A stretch of DNA of 64,000 nucleotides from Aphrophora alni (GCA_963513935.1 OY740769.1:34561120-34625119), one strand, 5' to 3'; counted from the stretch's first letter, positions 1 to 12,255 are shown. The notes: generated by a model from the sequence alone, not told the origin. Numbers and translations: made by a program.

Positions 1-136
1 CAAGTAAAATAATTGAAGGGAAACAATGAATTTTAGAAAACCGTCTTTTTTAATAAATATCTTAGCATAACAAACTTAACAAAAATAGTCGTATATACAA
101 ATGTTTATCACTTTACAATACTTGTAAATCAGTAAG

Positions 137-1246
137 TTACTTAATAACAGCCATATTAGGGTCAAAGTTGTGTAGGTTAGGAGGGTGAATATTATTGAGA
201 AAAGGGCCGGGACCAGGCTGGGAACAGCATGGAAATCCAGTACTAGGCTGGGGACAGCACTGAGGTTTCGAACCAGGGTTGGGATAGGATGGAGGTGCAG
301 GGCCAGACTGTAAACAGCAAGGAGGTTCGAGATCATGTCGAGGGAAAACTGGAGGTTCGTAAAAATGTTGGGGAAAACTACAAGGTTCAGAACAGGGTTG
401 AGTTCCGTGAGAAGGGTGTGGATAGTAAAAAGGTTCTGCCAAAATCTGGGGATAACAAACAGGTTCGGTAGGCGATTGAGGATAACAAGGTTCAGGACAT
501 GGCTGAGGATCAGGCTGATGATGGAAACAAGGTTCTGGAGCAAGCGTGGGACAAAAAATATTTTGTTGTGGACAACAAAAAGGTTCAGGAGTATTTTTCA
601 GGTTACAAGAAGGGTCGATAGGTGATAGTGGACCACATGAAGGTTCTGGAGTAGGTTTGGGACAGAATATTGGTGCGAGACCGATCTTAGGACTACATTT
701 TATTTCACATTTGAGTTTGGAAGAACTTACTGGTACAGGATCAGGCTCTGGATAACATACAGGTTCTGGAGTAGGCTTGGGACAGAATATTGGGGCAAGA
801 CGGGGTGTAGAAGTGCGTTTTAGTTCAATCTTTGTTTGAGAGCATACTGGTGGAGGCACACTTTCAGGACAGCAACAAGATGCAGGCGCTGGCTCTGGAC
901 AGGATATAGGTGTTTTAGCAGGCTGTGTACAACAAACGTTCTTCGTTGTAGGTTGGGGACAGCGTTCTGGCACCGTTACAGGTTGGGGGCAGCAAACTGG
1001 TGTCGATTTAGATTGGGGACAAACCATTGTTGTAGTAGCAGTTTTGGAGCAACAGCAGCATTTTGGTGTGGAAATAGATTTAGAACAGCAACTGCAATCT
1101 GATGCTACAGGTTTGGAACAGCAACAACAATCTGATAGAGTATATACTTTGGCGCAGGCAAGTGGTGCAGGTTTTTTAAAAAACTCATCATACAATGGTA
1201 GAGGCGATGACTTAACACATTTCCTTTTACAACATCCTTCGGATAA
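137..1246 (-). CDS. Gene 1 exon 2: Cys/Pro-rich secreted protein, mature chain
   Basis: I do not recognise a known family. The exon opens after a TTTTCAG acceptor (1247-1250) in phase 0 and runs 369 codons to TAA at 137. Joined to exon 1 it gives 384 aa. The chain starts LSEGCCKRKC and then has cysteine clusters (CCCC at about residues 55-58 and 78-81, CSCC at 66-69). From about residue 88 to the end it repeats short units of the type C-(C/Y/F)-P-(Q/E/K)-P. I count about 48 cysteines, roughly one residue in eight. A 40-residue block is duplicated: LAPIFCPKPTPEP occurs at about 165-177 and again at 205-217. Such composition suggests a disulfide-crosslinked extracellular structural or coating protein; that is inference. 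The open frame continues past the first apparent start to the acceptor, so a start inside this exon is not needed. Confidence 0.85.
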   Translation of the reverse strand, partial: LSEGCCKRKCVKSSPLPLYDEFFKKPAPLACAKVYTLSDCCCCSKPVASDCSCCSKSISTPKCCCCSKTATTTMVCPQSKSTPVCCPQPVTVPERCPQPTTKNVCCTQPAKTPISCPEPAPASCCCPESVPPPVCSQTKIELKRTSTPRLAPIFCPKPTPEPVCYPEPDPVPVSSSKLKCEIKCSPKIGLAPIFCPKPTPEPSCGPLSPIDPSCNLKNTPEPFCCPQQNIFCPTLAPEPCFHHQPDPQPCPEPCYPQSPTEPVCYPQILAEPFYYPHPSHGTQPCSEPCSFPQHFYEPPVFPRHDLEPPCCLQSGPAPPSYPNPGSKPQCCPQPSTGFPCCSQPGPGPFLNNIHPPNLHNFDPNMAVIK

Positions 1247-2311
1247 CTGAAAATAATTAAGTTCTATTATTTACTGATTTTCAATTTTAAAACATGTTGT
1301 TTAATCATACGTACGTTAAACGTCATCAGTAGAATATAGAGTAAAATCGTTCTATTAATAAAGCTTGTTGCCTCAAGTTTCATAGGAAATCATAATACCG
1401 CCACTAGTTTTCGACTAACTTAAACAGAAAACATTTTGGACGCAATAAACGGTTTGTTATTAGTTTTGGTCTAGCTTATGCTAAAACTAAAATGCAAAAC
1501 GGTGATATTAATATTTTACGATTACACTACATAAATCGATATTTGGTGGAATGTGAACTGAAAATGTTTATCTTTGATTATCAATTAACTAGAAGGGCAA
1601 ATTAAATTATTAAAATAAAAATGAAATTACTTAATTCTAAAATTTCGGGTATAGTTTGTATAACAAAGTTAAAGAGTCATTTAAAAAGCTTTGCTTTTCC
1701 ATTACAAAAAAATGTAACATTTTACCATAATTTACTACTTTCAACAGTGATTTCAACGTTAGACGAAAACGTTGGTCTACAGTTCCGTGAAATAACTAAA
1801 TTTAACCTAATTCGGGTAATTAGATAGTGTTTTTATACGAAACTAATACATTTATTTACAATTTCGTTATAAATTTCATCTATCGTATTTTGTAGTGCCT
1901 AATTAATCGAATTAGGTAGTGTTTTTCAAAATCCAACACAAAGATTTAAGATCAAGAAAATTCTGTATTTTCAAACAAGAGTTTCTGTGAAATTAATTAT
2001 GAAACACAAAGAATACTTTTTCCTGAATAAAATGGCCTGATTTTAAAACAAAACAAAAACTGATATTTACAGATGAAGAACCCCTTCAAGTCATGTATGT
2101 GTTAAATTTTGTCAAAATTGTTTCAGTAAAAAATTATATAGGTATACAGGCATTACGACCTTCATTAGAGATTACTAAGATAAGCCAAAAACATAAATTT
2201 TTTATCTACCGGAAGTAAAAATATTTTGTTCTAAAACAGATCTATCTCAAAAAAAAACAATAACATTCTTTAAGAAAAAGCTTAGTCTGCAATTGATAAT
2301 TTTAGCCCTAC
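1247..2311 (-). other. Intron of gene 1
   Basis: AT-rich sequence between donor GTAGGG and acceptor TTTTCAG. A short open frame at 1621-1827 on the plus strand has no coding character. I see no mobile element in it. Confidence 0.7.
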
Positions 2312-2356
2312 CTGGAAGAGGAACAGAAGAACCAATGAAACAGCTGCTATTTTCAT
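2312..2356 (-). CDS. Gene 1 exon 1: signal-peptide exon
   Basis: Fifteen codons, MKIAAVSLVLLFLFQ, followed directly by a donor (CAG|GTAGGG) in phase 0. The exon holds the charged start and hydrophobic core of a signal peptide. Cleavage would probably fall a few residues into exon 2, after LSEG. The intron to exon 2 is 1065 nt (1247-2311). A TATA box lies about 50 bases upstream. The same layout is found in genes 2, 3 and 4, which supports pairing this exon with 137-1246. Confidence 0.8.
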
Positions 2357-2405
2357 AATCATCTCGTTATCTAATGCTTACAGTTGTGATTTCTCTATCT
2401 ATGTC

Positions 2406-2411
2406 TATATA
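2406..2411 (-). promoter_or_regulatory. TATA box of gene 1
   Basis: On the minus strand CTTATATAGAC lies 50-55 bases upstream of the gene 1 start codon. A possible initiator TCACAA follows at about 2385-2390. The spacing of about 24 is a little short, so the start site is uncertain. Confidence 0.55.
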
Positions 2412-4039
2412 AGTCTGTTAAATTCTGTCTGTCTTCACAGTTATATATATTCATATTGTTGATACTTCTCAAGTATGCTGCTAGAGTCATGTATTCATGC
2501 GTTATCTATTGGATGTATTGATAGTTAACACTGATAACAGGTATAAATAATGCGTGCAAACTAGAATAACAATATCACGTCGTGCTAGAGTTATGTATGA
2601 GGTCGCTGGAATCTTCTCTTTTATCTTTGTCGGAAGCTAAACAGTCATTACCTGTGGAGTTTTCTAGATCTGTAGTGTGATATTGGAAGGAATGGAGACA
2701 GTGGGGATGTTCAACCGAACAGGTTGAATGTCAGTAGGGGAGGAAACGACACCTTATCCAGTGTTGGATGTTTTCATACATTGTATAAGTCTAATAATTT
2801 ATATGTATGCCAAAGAACTTGTGTGTTCATTATTAAATATAAAAAAGCCATTGAAGGAATATCAGGTTAAGAATTTACAGATGTTATTAGTATATAAAAA
2901 GGTAAACTTCAATAACTACTAAATTTGCTAAATTTGGTAGTAGAATTTTTTTTTTAATTGTGCAAAAACATTCCACAAAATTTTCTACTTACCCATTCCC
3001 AAAGTCAAATAAGAAACGACCACAACTATTCACTACTAAAAATGTCAGTTTGGTAGTTATTAACCAAAAGTGAAAATTAATCACTTTGTCTTTGATTTAT
3101 ATATTTAAAAAATTTTGTTTTTTTTTGTATTTTTTTGTTTTTGATTTTTTGTTGCTAATTATGAATGAATCGTAATATTTATTTACTTGCAATTTCACCC
3201 ACAGTTTTAAGTCATTAATCTTAATATTTCAATATTCGAACGAAATAGGAAAAGCCGATTTTGAGAAATTACGTCTTTTATAAACGTCACGCAGCCGATG
3301 TTGTTGTTTTTTACAAATAACACACGAACCGGAATTTTAGATTTATGGCGACCAATACCTTTTGTTTGGGTCTTTATGTTTTACACTTGAGCACAAGTTA
3401 ATTAAAATTGTTTGAGAAGATTTTGAGAAAATCGTAACATTTTTTACAAACTTGAAGTCAATCCGCCAAAAGCATTATTGAGTTATTTTGTCCACATCAT
3501 ACGTATAGATAGAGACACTGTCATTCGAGTAGATATTTTTAAACCACTTATTTGCTTCTTTCTATTTTTTTTTTAGTAGGGGGACCTCAAAATGTGGAGA
3601 TCTCTCAAAATAACCACAGTGAAATAATTGTACTTAAACTGATATTTTTTTGTTATATAGAACTTCGTTCATGCAATAACACTAATTGTAACTAGATGAA
3701 TATGAGGAGAAGCTACTTATATATTTTTCTGACATTAATTATAACATCTTTAATTCCGGAATTGATGTTTTTATATGTTTTGTACATATAACAGAACAAA
3801 TGAATATATAGAAAGTCTCTGTGAGAAAGTAAAATAACAAATTTCGATATCAGCCTAGAAAATCCGACTAAGCAATAAAACTGAAAATTCAAAATGTATA
3901 GGGTCAGTTAGTCTAACTTATGGACCGAAGATGAAAACATATATGTATATGCACACAAATGAAAAATACTTAATGTAAATTTTGCTTAAGTTTTTTTAAA
4001 AGTGTAACTCAAAACGTGTCAACTACATAAAAAAAATGT

Positions 4040-4095
4040 GTAGACCCAGCTAGTTACCATCGGGATTGCCAAGCCCGTCCGCTATATTACGAAGA
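4040..4095 (+). repeat. Repeat family alpha, right-end fragment
   Basis: Carries the block GTGTAGA-CCAGCTAG-then-GGGATTGCCA found at the right end of longer alpha copies (for example 36480-36540 and 38650-38690). Confidence 0.5.
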
Positions 4096-5857
4096 CGAAT
4101 CTGGTAATACAATATGTAAATATTGACTAAAGCAAAAAAACAAATATTAATTGGGGAATGTTTTACTTTGAACTGCATAAAAGGTACCAAAATTTGTCTC
4201 TTAGACATAAATTATTCAATTTACAGAACAAGACATTGCTGACCATGGTCGCATTCCGTTGAAAGTAGGTTTAGTGTGTAGTGAATATGCAAATTCATCA
4301 CTTAGGATGAGCAACACGTGTGGTAAGTTTAATCGCCAAACGAAAGTAACATAAATATTTCAATAACAAATACGTTTTTACCAATGAAACAATTTTCCAA
4401 TGGCGTCTTGTTGCACAAGCTTTGTACATACTTTGCGTGCCTTGTCCATCAAAACTCAAAAAAAAAAAACTGATCGTTTGGACTAAAAGTGCTCATACAC
4501 ACGGTTATTTCTCCATAGTGCTGAGAGTGTCAGTCGAACTGTTGAATTCAAAACTGATAGCGTCTCGACCAAGGAACGAAATATCAGATTTGATTTTAGT
4601 AAACCCGGATCGATACTTCCTACATATAGCGTTTAAAGTATTTTATCTAGTTCTATAAAATATTGTTGATATATTCGTATTTATAAGAAGCTTCTTTTAT
4701 TCCAACTTCCAGGACAGACTAGATGAGAGGATCGGAAAGTAAGATAAGGAAACAGTGGTCTTATCTCAGGGTAAAATAGAACCGAAAAAGAGGTATCCAT
4801 TATTGTATCGACATCCTAGCCATCAGGAACCTAAGGCGACAGCTTCCGATGGTTTGGCAGGTCTTCAGAATCCTAATTATTCGACCATACTCTATTTTAT
4901 TACCCTCTGTGATTCTGAAAAGCTTTAAATTGTCATTCCTTTCGTCGGTCATAACAATCTCAAAAGAGTTATACATTATCTAGACAGCAATAACAGACAT
5001 CAATTTATTGTATAGTGTACCTACTGTTTCACTTTTTCCAAGATGTAGAATTTAAGATAATCATTATTAATACACACATCAAAATGCTAAACTTGCTGAA
5101 CATATTTGGTTTTAAGGTTTCGTGTTTCGTCTATTTACAAAAACTCCCACATAAGTGCTCTTTAGTTGGCAACGTTTACTAAGTATCATAGTTGTGTTCT
5201 TTGAATATCGATGTTACTCAATTCTCTCATGTTGGTACCTATTGGCAACTATTAGTTACATTACTGTTATTGACGTAGGAAATCAAATCGAATCGAATTA
5301 ATCAAAAACACTTTTAATCAAGAAGATACCTATTTTAGTATTGCGTTTTAACCTTTTAAAATGATGTTATAAACCATGGAATAATGTCAGGTATCCTCTT
5401 CGCGACCAATGAGAATCTGCTTTGTAAATTGCTATGTACAAACAATGCCACGTATAAGTGAAACGCACCATGCTGCAATGTGTGCCAAAAGTCCTTACGC
5501 GATGAATGTGTTCCAAGTAATATGATAGCGAAGTAGTTTTAATCCTTTTTTCTATTTGAAATATAAGACAATTTCTTTCAACTCCATTAATATAATTTAA
5601 TCGAAATGTCATCTCGTGTGTTCCAAAACATAAGCATTTATTCTTCTAAACCTTCGAAGCACCGACTCAGTAGCAGATAACAAGAAATGGTAGATCCAGT
5701 ATTACGAATGCAGAGAAACTCCTTGAAATTTGGTAATTTTCTGCGAGTCCAACAAAACCTTTAAGTAAATTGACACTGAAAGATTACAAACAAGTTATAG
5801 TTGCTTTTTCCGTACAAAGCATCTATTGTTTAAGAATTAAAACCCACGTAAACGCCG

Positions 5858-6360
5858 AAAGTCTAAAATACTGTCTTTGTGTACAAAGTTTCATATTGTC
5901 CCAACAGATTTTTTTTCACAATATGAAAGTTTGAAAATTTATAATTAAGGGTGACATTTAAAATCGCGGTATGTTGTGTTCTATTATTATCAAAATGAAA
6001 GAAAACACAATTTTCCAAAAATGAACATTTTATTTGTTTAAGACGACATTTCAATGATTAAGTCATCATCCTCAGTTGTCATATGTACAGAAACTTTCTT
6101 CTGTACATATTGGCCTTGCCAATTGTAGTTCAGTAACAAGAACGTTGGTTGAGTGCGCATTTAACAACTAATAATGATGGCATTCAATGTTTCCGTTTTT
6201 TTTACAAATTAAAACTAAATAAAGCTAAAAGTTTAAAATACTGCCAATGCTTGCATAGTTTCATACATTCCAAAAGTTACATTTTGTTCTACAGTTTGTT
6301 CATGTTTTGTTTTACCATATGAAACATTGAAATATTATAAATGAGATCATAGAATCACTG
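5858..6360 (+). repeat. Decayed duplicated repeat upstream of foldback
   Basis: Two related stretches, one from about 5858 and one from about 6214, share AAAGT(C/T)TAAAATACTG, a TTTCATA(T/C)ATT segment and a (C/A)ATATGAAA segment. A block at 5990-6085 (AAAATGAAAG, ACACAATTTTCC, then a TTTCAATGATTAAGTCATC segment) recurs in reverse orientation at about 6640-6735, on the far side of the foldback element. Confidence 0.45.
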
Positions 6361-6373
6361 CGGTGAATATACA

Positions 6374-6637
6374 ATAAAGGAAAGGATTAACCCCAAAACC
6401 ACAACAAAGAACACTAACAATACAAAAACCGTATAGTTATGTTTATTCTACTTTATGTACATTTCATTATCATAGTTACCATCTTCAGATGTTAAGTAGT
6501 AATTTAACCTAATACTCAACCTCTGAAAATGGTAACTATGTTACTGAAATGTACATAATGTAGAATAAACATAACTTTACAGTTTTTGTGTTGTTAGTGT
6601 TCTTTGTTGTGGTCTTGGGGTTAATCCTTTCCTTTAT
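6374..6637. mobile_element. Foldback (inverted-repeat) element
   Basis: The left arm begins ATAAAGGAAAGGATTAACCC and the right arm ends with the reverse complement (GGGTTAATCCTTTCCTTTAT). The arms pair over about 115 bases and enclose a loop of roughly 30 bases near 6485-6520. It resembles a miniature inverted-repeat element with no coding capacity. It interrupts a repeat that is present at both sides. Confidence 0.7.
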
Positions 6638-7912
6638 TATAAATGAGGTTGATGCCTTAGTCGTTGAAACGACACCACCTGAACAAATTATGGGAAATTG
6701 TGTTATCTTTCATTTTTGGTGATTAAAATTTTCACAAGCGTTGCTCAAGTGAATAAGTATGTGTTCTTATATTGTGGATATTGTGGAAATTTAAATTTTT
6801 TTATTAATTATTCCCTACTAATTTTCTACAAGTTTTTTTTCAATATATTTAAATAACTCTACATTTTAACGAAAATTCACTATTATGAACACCATAACTA
6901 CATTTTTCAAAATGTACTTAATATAATATCCTAATATTAACTTTATATCATTAAATGAATAGTATCAATGTCGTAAAGACCAAAAAGTATCGTATTTTTT
7001 AAATGATAAAGAGTTTTAAAAACATATTTGTTGGCATTGTCAAAGTAGTAGTTTTTATCAAACAACATTTTTCATTTAAAAATTCAACCTAACAGTTCCC
7101 CCCAAAGGGTTTAAAGTGTGCTCATGTTATCCTAATTAAACGTATTATTGTTGAACCTGTAATTTTGATTATTCCAAGATAAATTAAATCTTAAGAAATA
7201 ATGTTTTCTATATAATCTCAAAATCACATTGTTTGATCTATATACAATGTTTGTTTTGTGACTATACATAAAAATCTCCAAAATATCTATTTATTGAATA
7301 CAGACCATCTACACAATTTTAATAAAAGTACCATCTCTAGGAAATTAGTGTTTGGTGAAGTTTTGGTTCCTATATTTTAAGTTTCAACATTAAAACATTA
7401 ACACGATCGTTATTTTATGACCATTACTTCCAAGCTTCCTTAATTAACCGAATTATTTAAAAAAATAAATACCGTATTGATTTATAGCAATTGACTTTTA
7501 GTTGTGGCATATTGTAAAGAAACTGTATATAAGTAATAGAAGGCATGAGTAGTGTAATTTGCAAGTACAGTGTTTTAATTACGCTGCAGAGAGAATTTCG
7601 ACGTTAATTCTAGAAGAGTGACATTATCCTTCGGGAAAAAATGCCCCGTTTTAACGCTTAAATTATGTAATAACTTTTGATTTTATTTCATTTAAAAAAA
7701 GGGCTAATAAACGTTATCATATTAAAACACTTTCACTGCAGACCAACTTTTTGAACGCACTGTAGAATACTGGGCACTTTTCAAGTTACATTCTGGGTGT
7801 TTGGCGTCGTAAGCTATTCATGTCTTATCTTATGATCAAGGTGAGGACTTCAAGGTGGGAATAGCCAATGTTAAAAGATTCAACGTGACTTTAACACAAA
7901 CATAGTCTAACC

Positions 7913-7948
7913 TATAAATGTCTAGCTTGCCCACTGGTTATCTCACTC
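7913..7948 (+). promoter_or_regulatory. Core promoter of gene 2 (TATA box plus initiator)
   Basis: TATAAA at 7913-7918 is followed by TCACTC at 7943-7948, which matches the arthropod initiator. The predicted start base A7945 lies 32 bases from the TATA start. The start codon follows 29 bases later. Confidence 0.7.
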
Positions 7949-7973
7949 TGGCATCAGCGATATCATAGAAGAG

Positions 7974-8036
7974 ATGAAAACAAAGTCTAATATGGAAACA
8001 ACAACTATAGTTATAACGATTCTGTTTTTAATTCAG
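7974..8036 (+). CDS. Gene 2 exon 1: signal-peptide exon
   Basis: Twenty-one codons ending CAG|GTAATT in phase 0. The frame reads MKTKSN-METTTIVITILFLIQ. Two start codons are possible: the first at 7974 and a second at 7992. The second has A at -3 and G at +4 and leaves a more usual short signal peptide. Cleavage probably falls after the VCTG that opens exon 2. Confidence 0.8.
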
Positions 8037-10603
8037 GTAATTTTTATCAAGTAATTGATTAATAATTGCACTATTAATATCATTTCATTATATTGTTAAA
8101 AATATTTTACTTTTCTTTTAAAAAAAAACGTCAAATTATTTTTGTTCGAGAAAAACAAATTGGACAAAAATATTTTATTTAATTAAAGGAGCAGGTTTTT
8201 AACAAAAAATATAGTTTATATTCACATCACTCGGTGATAATATGTGATTTAGAAGGGGGTGAGCACCGAAGGAAAGGGGGTAAAACCTTTTAGCTTTTAT
8301 ATCGAAATTCAAAGATAAACTGTGTCTATAGGTGGGAATTTGTTTAGAAAAATCCAAACTATCCTTTGTAAAAAACACAAAGTTTATATTGTCAAGATCA
8401 CCTGATGATATGAACTAGTTAAAAACTGTCAACCGTCGTTATTAATTTTCTGATTTCTTCAAATTATACATTTATGTTTACTTCAAAATTTACCGTTGCA
8501 TACACGTCCCTTAAATTAAAAATATAGTTCTTAAAATTAGTGTCTTAAGTACGATTTTTCTAGGCACTATGATATGGAGCATCACATTAACAAGTGTGTG
8601 TTTAGGTCTGATTTTTATTAAAATTTGGTAGCCTATGTACTCTCGGTTTTTCCCATCCATTATATAAATTCTTTAACAAAAAAAAGAATAATAAAAAATA
8701 GTCTATCGATAAAATTTAAGATGGCGTTTGATTTTAAAATTTCAAACTACAATTTTTCTTTTGGATAGATTTTTCCAATTAATTGTTGTAAAATCTTGCA
8801 TATTATCTCATTTTGTGCAGCTTTAAAATCTACATCCAAAGATATCCAAACGTGATTTCTAAAATAAAATACTAAAACAAATACATCATTTCAAAATTAG
8901 AAAAAAATCTAGTAATCAAAATTTTATAAAAACTTAGCATTAGGTTTTACTTTTTTCTAGTATGATTTTATTAAATAATATTATTTTTTTCGTAATTTGA
9001 AACTGTTTTTAGGTAGTAAATATGGATTTAAAACCTAGCTTATTCTGTGCGACTGGTGGTCTGTATATAGAAATCTCGATGTTAAGGTCGCCCAACAAGC
9101 GAATACTAAAAAAATAACAAAGGAAATACACATCCTATCACTGTATTTTTTGTTTTATAATCAAAATAAATAACTTGTTTATAAAACAATTAAACTCAGT
9201 GTATTTCCCATGTATTGATAAATTATATATCGTTTGATAACGGGTATAAATAATCGAAAAGTTTTGATAAAAATTAATATTATCACTTTAACGATTGAAA
9301 ATAAGAAATAACTACAGAAATAAGCTATCTTAATGATTTAGTCCGCATTCTTCTTTACTTATCGCAAAAAATGGATTATATTGATAACACATTATTGTTA
9401 CTAACACGTCTATTGTTTGCAAGTAGGCACTCTCAGTGTATTGTCCATGATATGAAATATGACCAGACCAGTTCATAACATATAAGTAGAACCATAAATA
9501 TGCTCTCCAATTACCGTTGAACACCCAGTTTGATATGGCCTCGGTTAATCGAGTAACTCGCTAGTTAAAAGTTCTTGCTCTAGCTACAATCTCCGCGGTG
9601 AGCTCCAAAAGTTACGATGTTGACATTTACAATTTGGGAAAGTGGGGATCTACGAATAGTAGGAAATTGTGGTTGTGTGTTTGAATTATGATAGCATTAA
9701 CTAGACGTGCTGATCACACAGTAGCCGAAAAAATCACTATTGTTATTATTTCCGTCAGACTTAACCCAAACCAAAAATGAATTTACATCCTTAATCAAAT
9801 ATAAAGAGTGTGTATTGTAATAAGAAATCAAACTAAATTGAGTTCAGATTTACTTGGGTTCTGGGAACCCTAGAATCCAAGAAAGCATTATTTTTACATA
9901 TTTTCTATGTGATTTCCATCAGTAGTGGTTTCTTAGAAACTGTTTGAATAATGTGCAATAACAAACTTTAAAATCATGACCTTGGACAAAAATTTATAAT
10001 TTTAACTTCAAATTCGGGGTTCAATAAAATAGACTTGTCACAAAAAATTTAATTTTCATCAATTTGTCTACTATGGTGTTGATCAAATTTCTAATCGAGT
10101 GAGACTTCTAAGGTAAACAAAAATTATTATTCGTAGCATTCTTCCTAGATATGTTGATTTAGGAATTATCAGTAAAAAAATCTCTTCTATGAAACAGTTA
10201 TAACTTCGAATTTTTCAAAATAGATTTTAAGAATTTTGATCAAGTTTTACTGAAATACTAAAATCAATCTTTCATTTCCAGTTTTCTGATTTAATTTTTT
10301 TTGACTGGTCAATAAATTAAATTAAATCATCACAATCCAAACATTTATTTTAATAAAATGTATAAATATTAATAAAAATAAATTATTTCACTAAATGTAA
10401 ATGATTATTACGTTTCATATTTGACAATATGTACGATTTAATCCCCATTATCGTTGTTGTAATAAATCTTCAAACTAACATTAACGCGTCCTAAATTATG
10501 CAAAAATTATAAATTTTAAGTGTATTGATAAATGTAAAACAATTGTTATGAACTTATTATCTCTATTATTATATACTAATAAATAAATATCTTCATATTC
10601 CAG
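8037..10603 (+). other. Intron of gene 2
   Basis: 2.57 kb, donor GTAATT and acceptor CATATTCCAG. AT-rich, with only short chance frames such as 9330-9524 on the minus strand. I see no clear transposon in it. Confidence 0.7.
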
Positions 10604-11320
10604 GTATGTACGGGTCAATCGAATAAGAACTCTAACCCGTTGCTGCTCTATAATGAAAACGATGGATTTTGTGATCGTACGCGAAAGAATATATACACGA
10701 CTAATTATTGTAATGAACCATCGAAAATAGAAACATCTGTATGTGAAGCATCTGACAAACCCACCATTGAAGTCAATAACCCTCATCATATACTCAATAA
10801 AGAGTTATCCTGTGACAAAGTAGTTTCACAACCACAAGTAGAAACTGTAATATTAAGAATAACTGCTTCTAAACCAGAAAATAAACCTGCTCCCTCAAAT
10901 CCTTCGGAAGATTCGACAGATAATAATAGTTATCAGCTACCTTCTCTCGAGACCTGCTTTGGAAGAAATTTTGAACAATCTACATCATCTGGAGTTGACC
11001 ACACTCAATACTACTTGCCTGGAAACAAATCGCTACAGCAACAAAGACATATCAACTACAGTGGATCTGATTTTAAACCAACTCCTACCAAACCTTATTT
11101 AATTGTATATCCATACAAAACATCACCTCTGACTACAGGATCCTACGTAAAGTCACCACATTCAATGAATATTTATCCACCAAATCCAAAACTTCTTTAC
11201 AAACCTATACAATATCAAAAACCTTTTGCCAATAATGCTTTTAATAATGTTAAATTTTCACAACCTTTTAGTAAACAAATGACGGAGGAGGTTCACAATC
11301 CTAAACCTTCAGACTGCTGA
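10604..11320 (+). CDS. Gene 2 exon 2: secreted protein, mature chain
   Basis: No family recognised. The exon begins VCTGQSNKNSN right after the acceptor and runs 238 codons to TGA, giving 259 aa with exon 1. The first half is polar and carries most of the seven cysteines (in DGFCDR, NYCNEP, SVCEAS, LSCDKV and LETCFG). The second half is rich in Pro, Tyr, Lys, Asn and Gln, with repeated KP(Y/F)- and YP-type motifs, and ends in a C-terminal Cys. Possible N-glycosylation sequons are NNS, NKS and NYS. It has no predicted membrane segment after the signal peptide. Extracellular or structural function is an inference from composition only. Confidence 0.85.
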   Translation, partial: VCTGQSNKNSNPLLLYNENDGFCDRTRKNIYTTNYCNEPSKIETSVCEASDKPTIEVNNPHHILNKELSCDKVVSQPQVETVILRITASKPENKPAPSNPSEDSTDNNSYQLPSLETCFGRNFEQSTSSGVDHTQYYLPGNKSLQQQRHINYSGSDFKPTPTKPYLIVYPYKTSPLTTGSYVKSPHSMNIYPPNPKLLYKPIQYQKPFANNAFNNVKFSQPFSKQMTEEVHNPKPSDC

Positions 11321-11432
11321 ATCCAACCTCCAACATAACCTCCTACTTCATTCTGTCATTTTGTTAAATATTGTTATCTTATTTATTTTTTGTACAAAGT
11401 ATATAGCTATATTATGTTGTTTTTTTTCTGTA

Positions 11433-11438
11433 AATAAA
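11433..11438 (+). terminator. Polyadenylation signal of gene 2
   Basis: AATAAA 113 bases after the stop codon, inside TGTAAATAAAATAGAGTG. Confidence 0.65.
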
Positions 11439-12054
11439 ATAGAGTGTTAGTTAAATGTTAACATCACATACGTAAAGTAATCAAATACGTTTTACTTATT
11501 GAATACCTTCCATTCTAAGTGTACTATTGTAGTACTCAGATTGATTATATGGAGTAGAGGGAAATATTTTATTAAAACAATGGACTGGATAAGTTTTTAT
11601 AGTAGGAATATCCTTCTTTAGTACTGGTGAACAAGTATTCTAAACATATTAAAACCATTTTCTTAACAAATATATTTACATATTTTTGAGGTCATATTTA
11701 GTAGTATTAATCAGATAAATACAGATTATATTAGTCTAAAATATTAGTCGTACAGAACGGGATTTGTTTTTTTTAGAACACGGATAATTGTATTATCTAG
11801 ATTAATAGGTTCTGTGCCAGCATTAACGGTGCCGTTTTGCCAGTGTAGGAGAGTGGGAATTAAATCAAACACTAACACATCTACGATGGTTTTTCAGATC
11901 AGTCCCATAATAAATTACTAACGTACGAAGTCCTAATTGCTATATTCAGAACATCTTACTAAACTTGACAAAGAGAAAACTAAGAATAACGGAACACTTC
12001 CCTTTAAAATGAACGTCGTATGTAAAGTGAATCGGATTTTTTAAAGTTTAGTTT

Positions 12055-12255
12055 AGATCTTAGCTCTTGCCTTTTTACTTATCCACTATGCGTAACATAG
12101 GGTAAGTTTCTATACAAAAGATGTTAGACAGGTTTTCTGAACCTCGTAACTGTAAATATCACTACATTCTTGACTTCAGATAGACCCTAATGTGCCTTGT
12201 AGTTGTGTGTATATTATATTAAACAGACTCCACTTGCTTCGCTCCGAGGTTGCTA
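12055..12255 (+). repeat. Repeat family beta, partial copy
   Basis: Contains ACAGGTTTTCTGAACCTCGTA, a CACTAC-TTCTTGA segment and CTCCACTTGC, in the same order as the beta copies at 33425, 62828 and (reversed) 44846. Confidence 0.6.

Larger units (their letters stand above)
2420..7900. other. Intergenic region between divergent genes 1 and 2
   Basis: About 5.5 kb with no supported gene. It holds a fragment of repeat family alpha (4040-4095), a decayed duplicated repeat (5858-6380) and a foldback element (6374-6637). Minus-strand frames at 5367-5612 and 5863-6054 look like repeat or chance frames. Genes 1 and 2 diverge from this region. Confidence 0.6.

Noticed and set aside
76..543. 155-aa minus frame rich in Leu and Pro
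   Set aside because: Out-of-frame shadow of the repetitive gene 1 exon; it runs past the gene end and has no splice or promoter support. The plus-strand frames at 289-1250 are likewise shadows.
5367..5612. 81-aa minus frame with Trp/His/Cys-rich text
   Set aside because: No recognisable domain, start context or splice site; the neighbourhood is decayed repeat.
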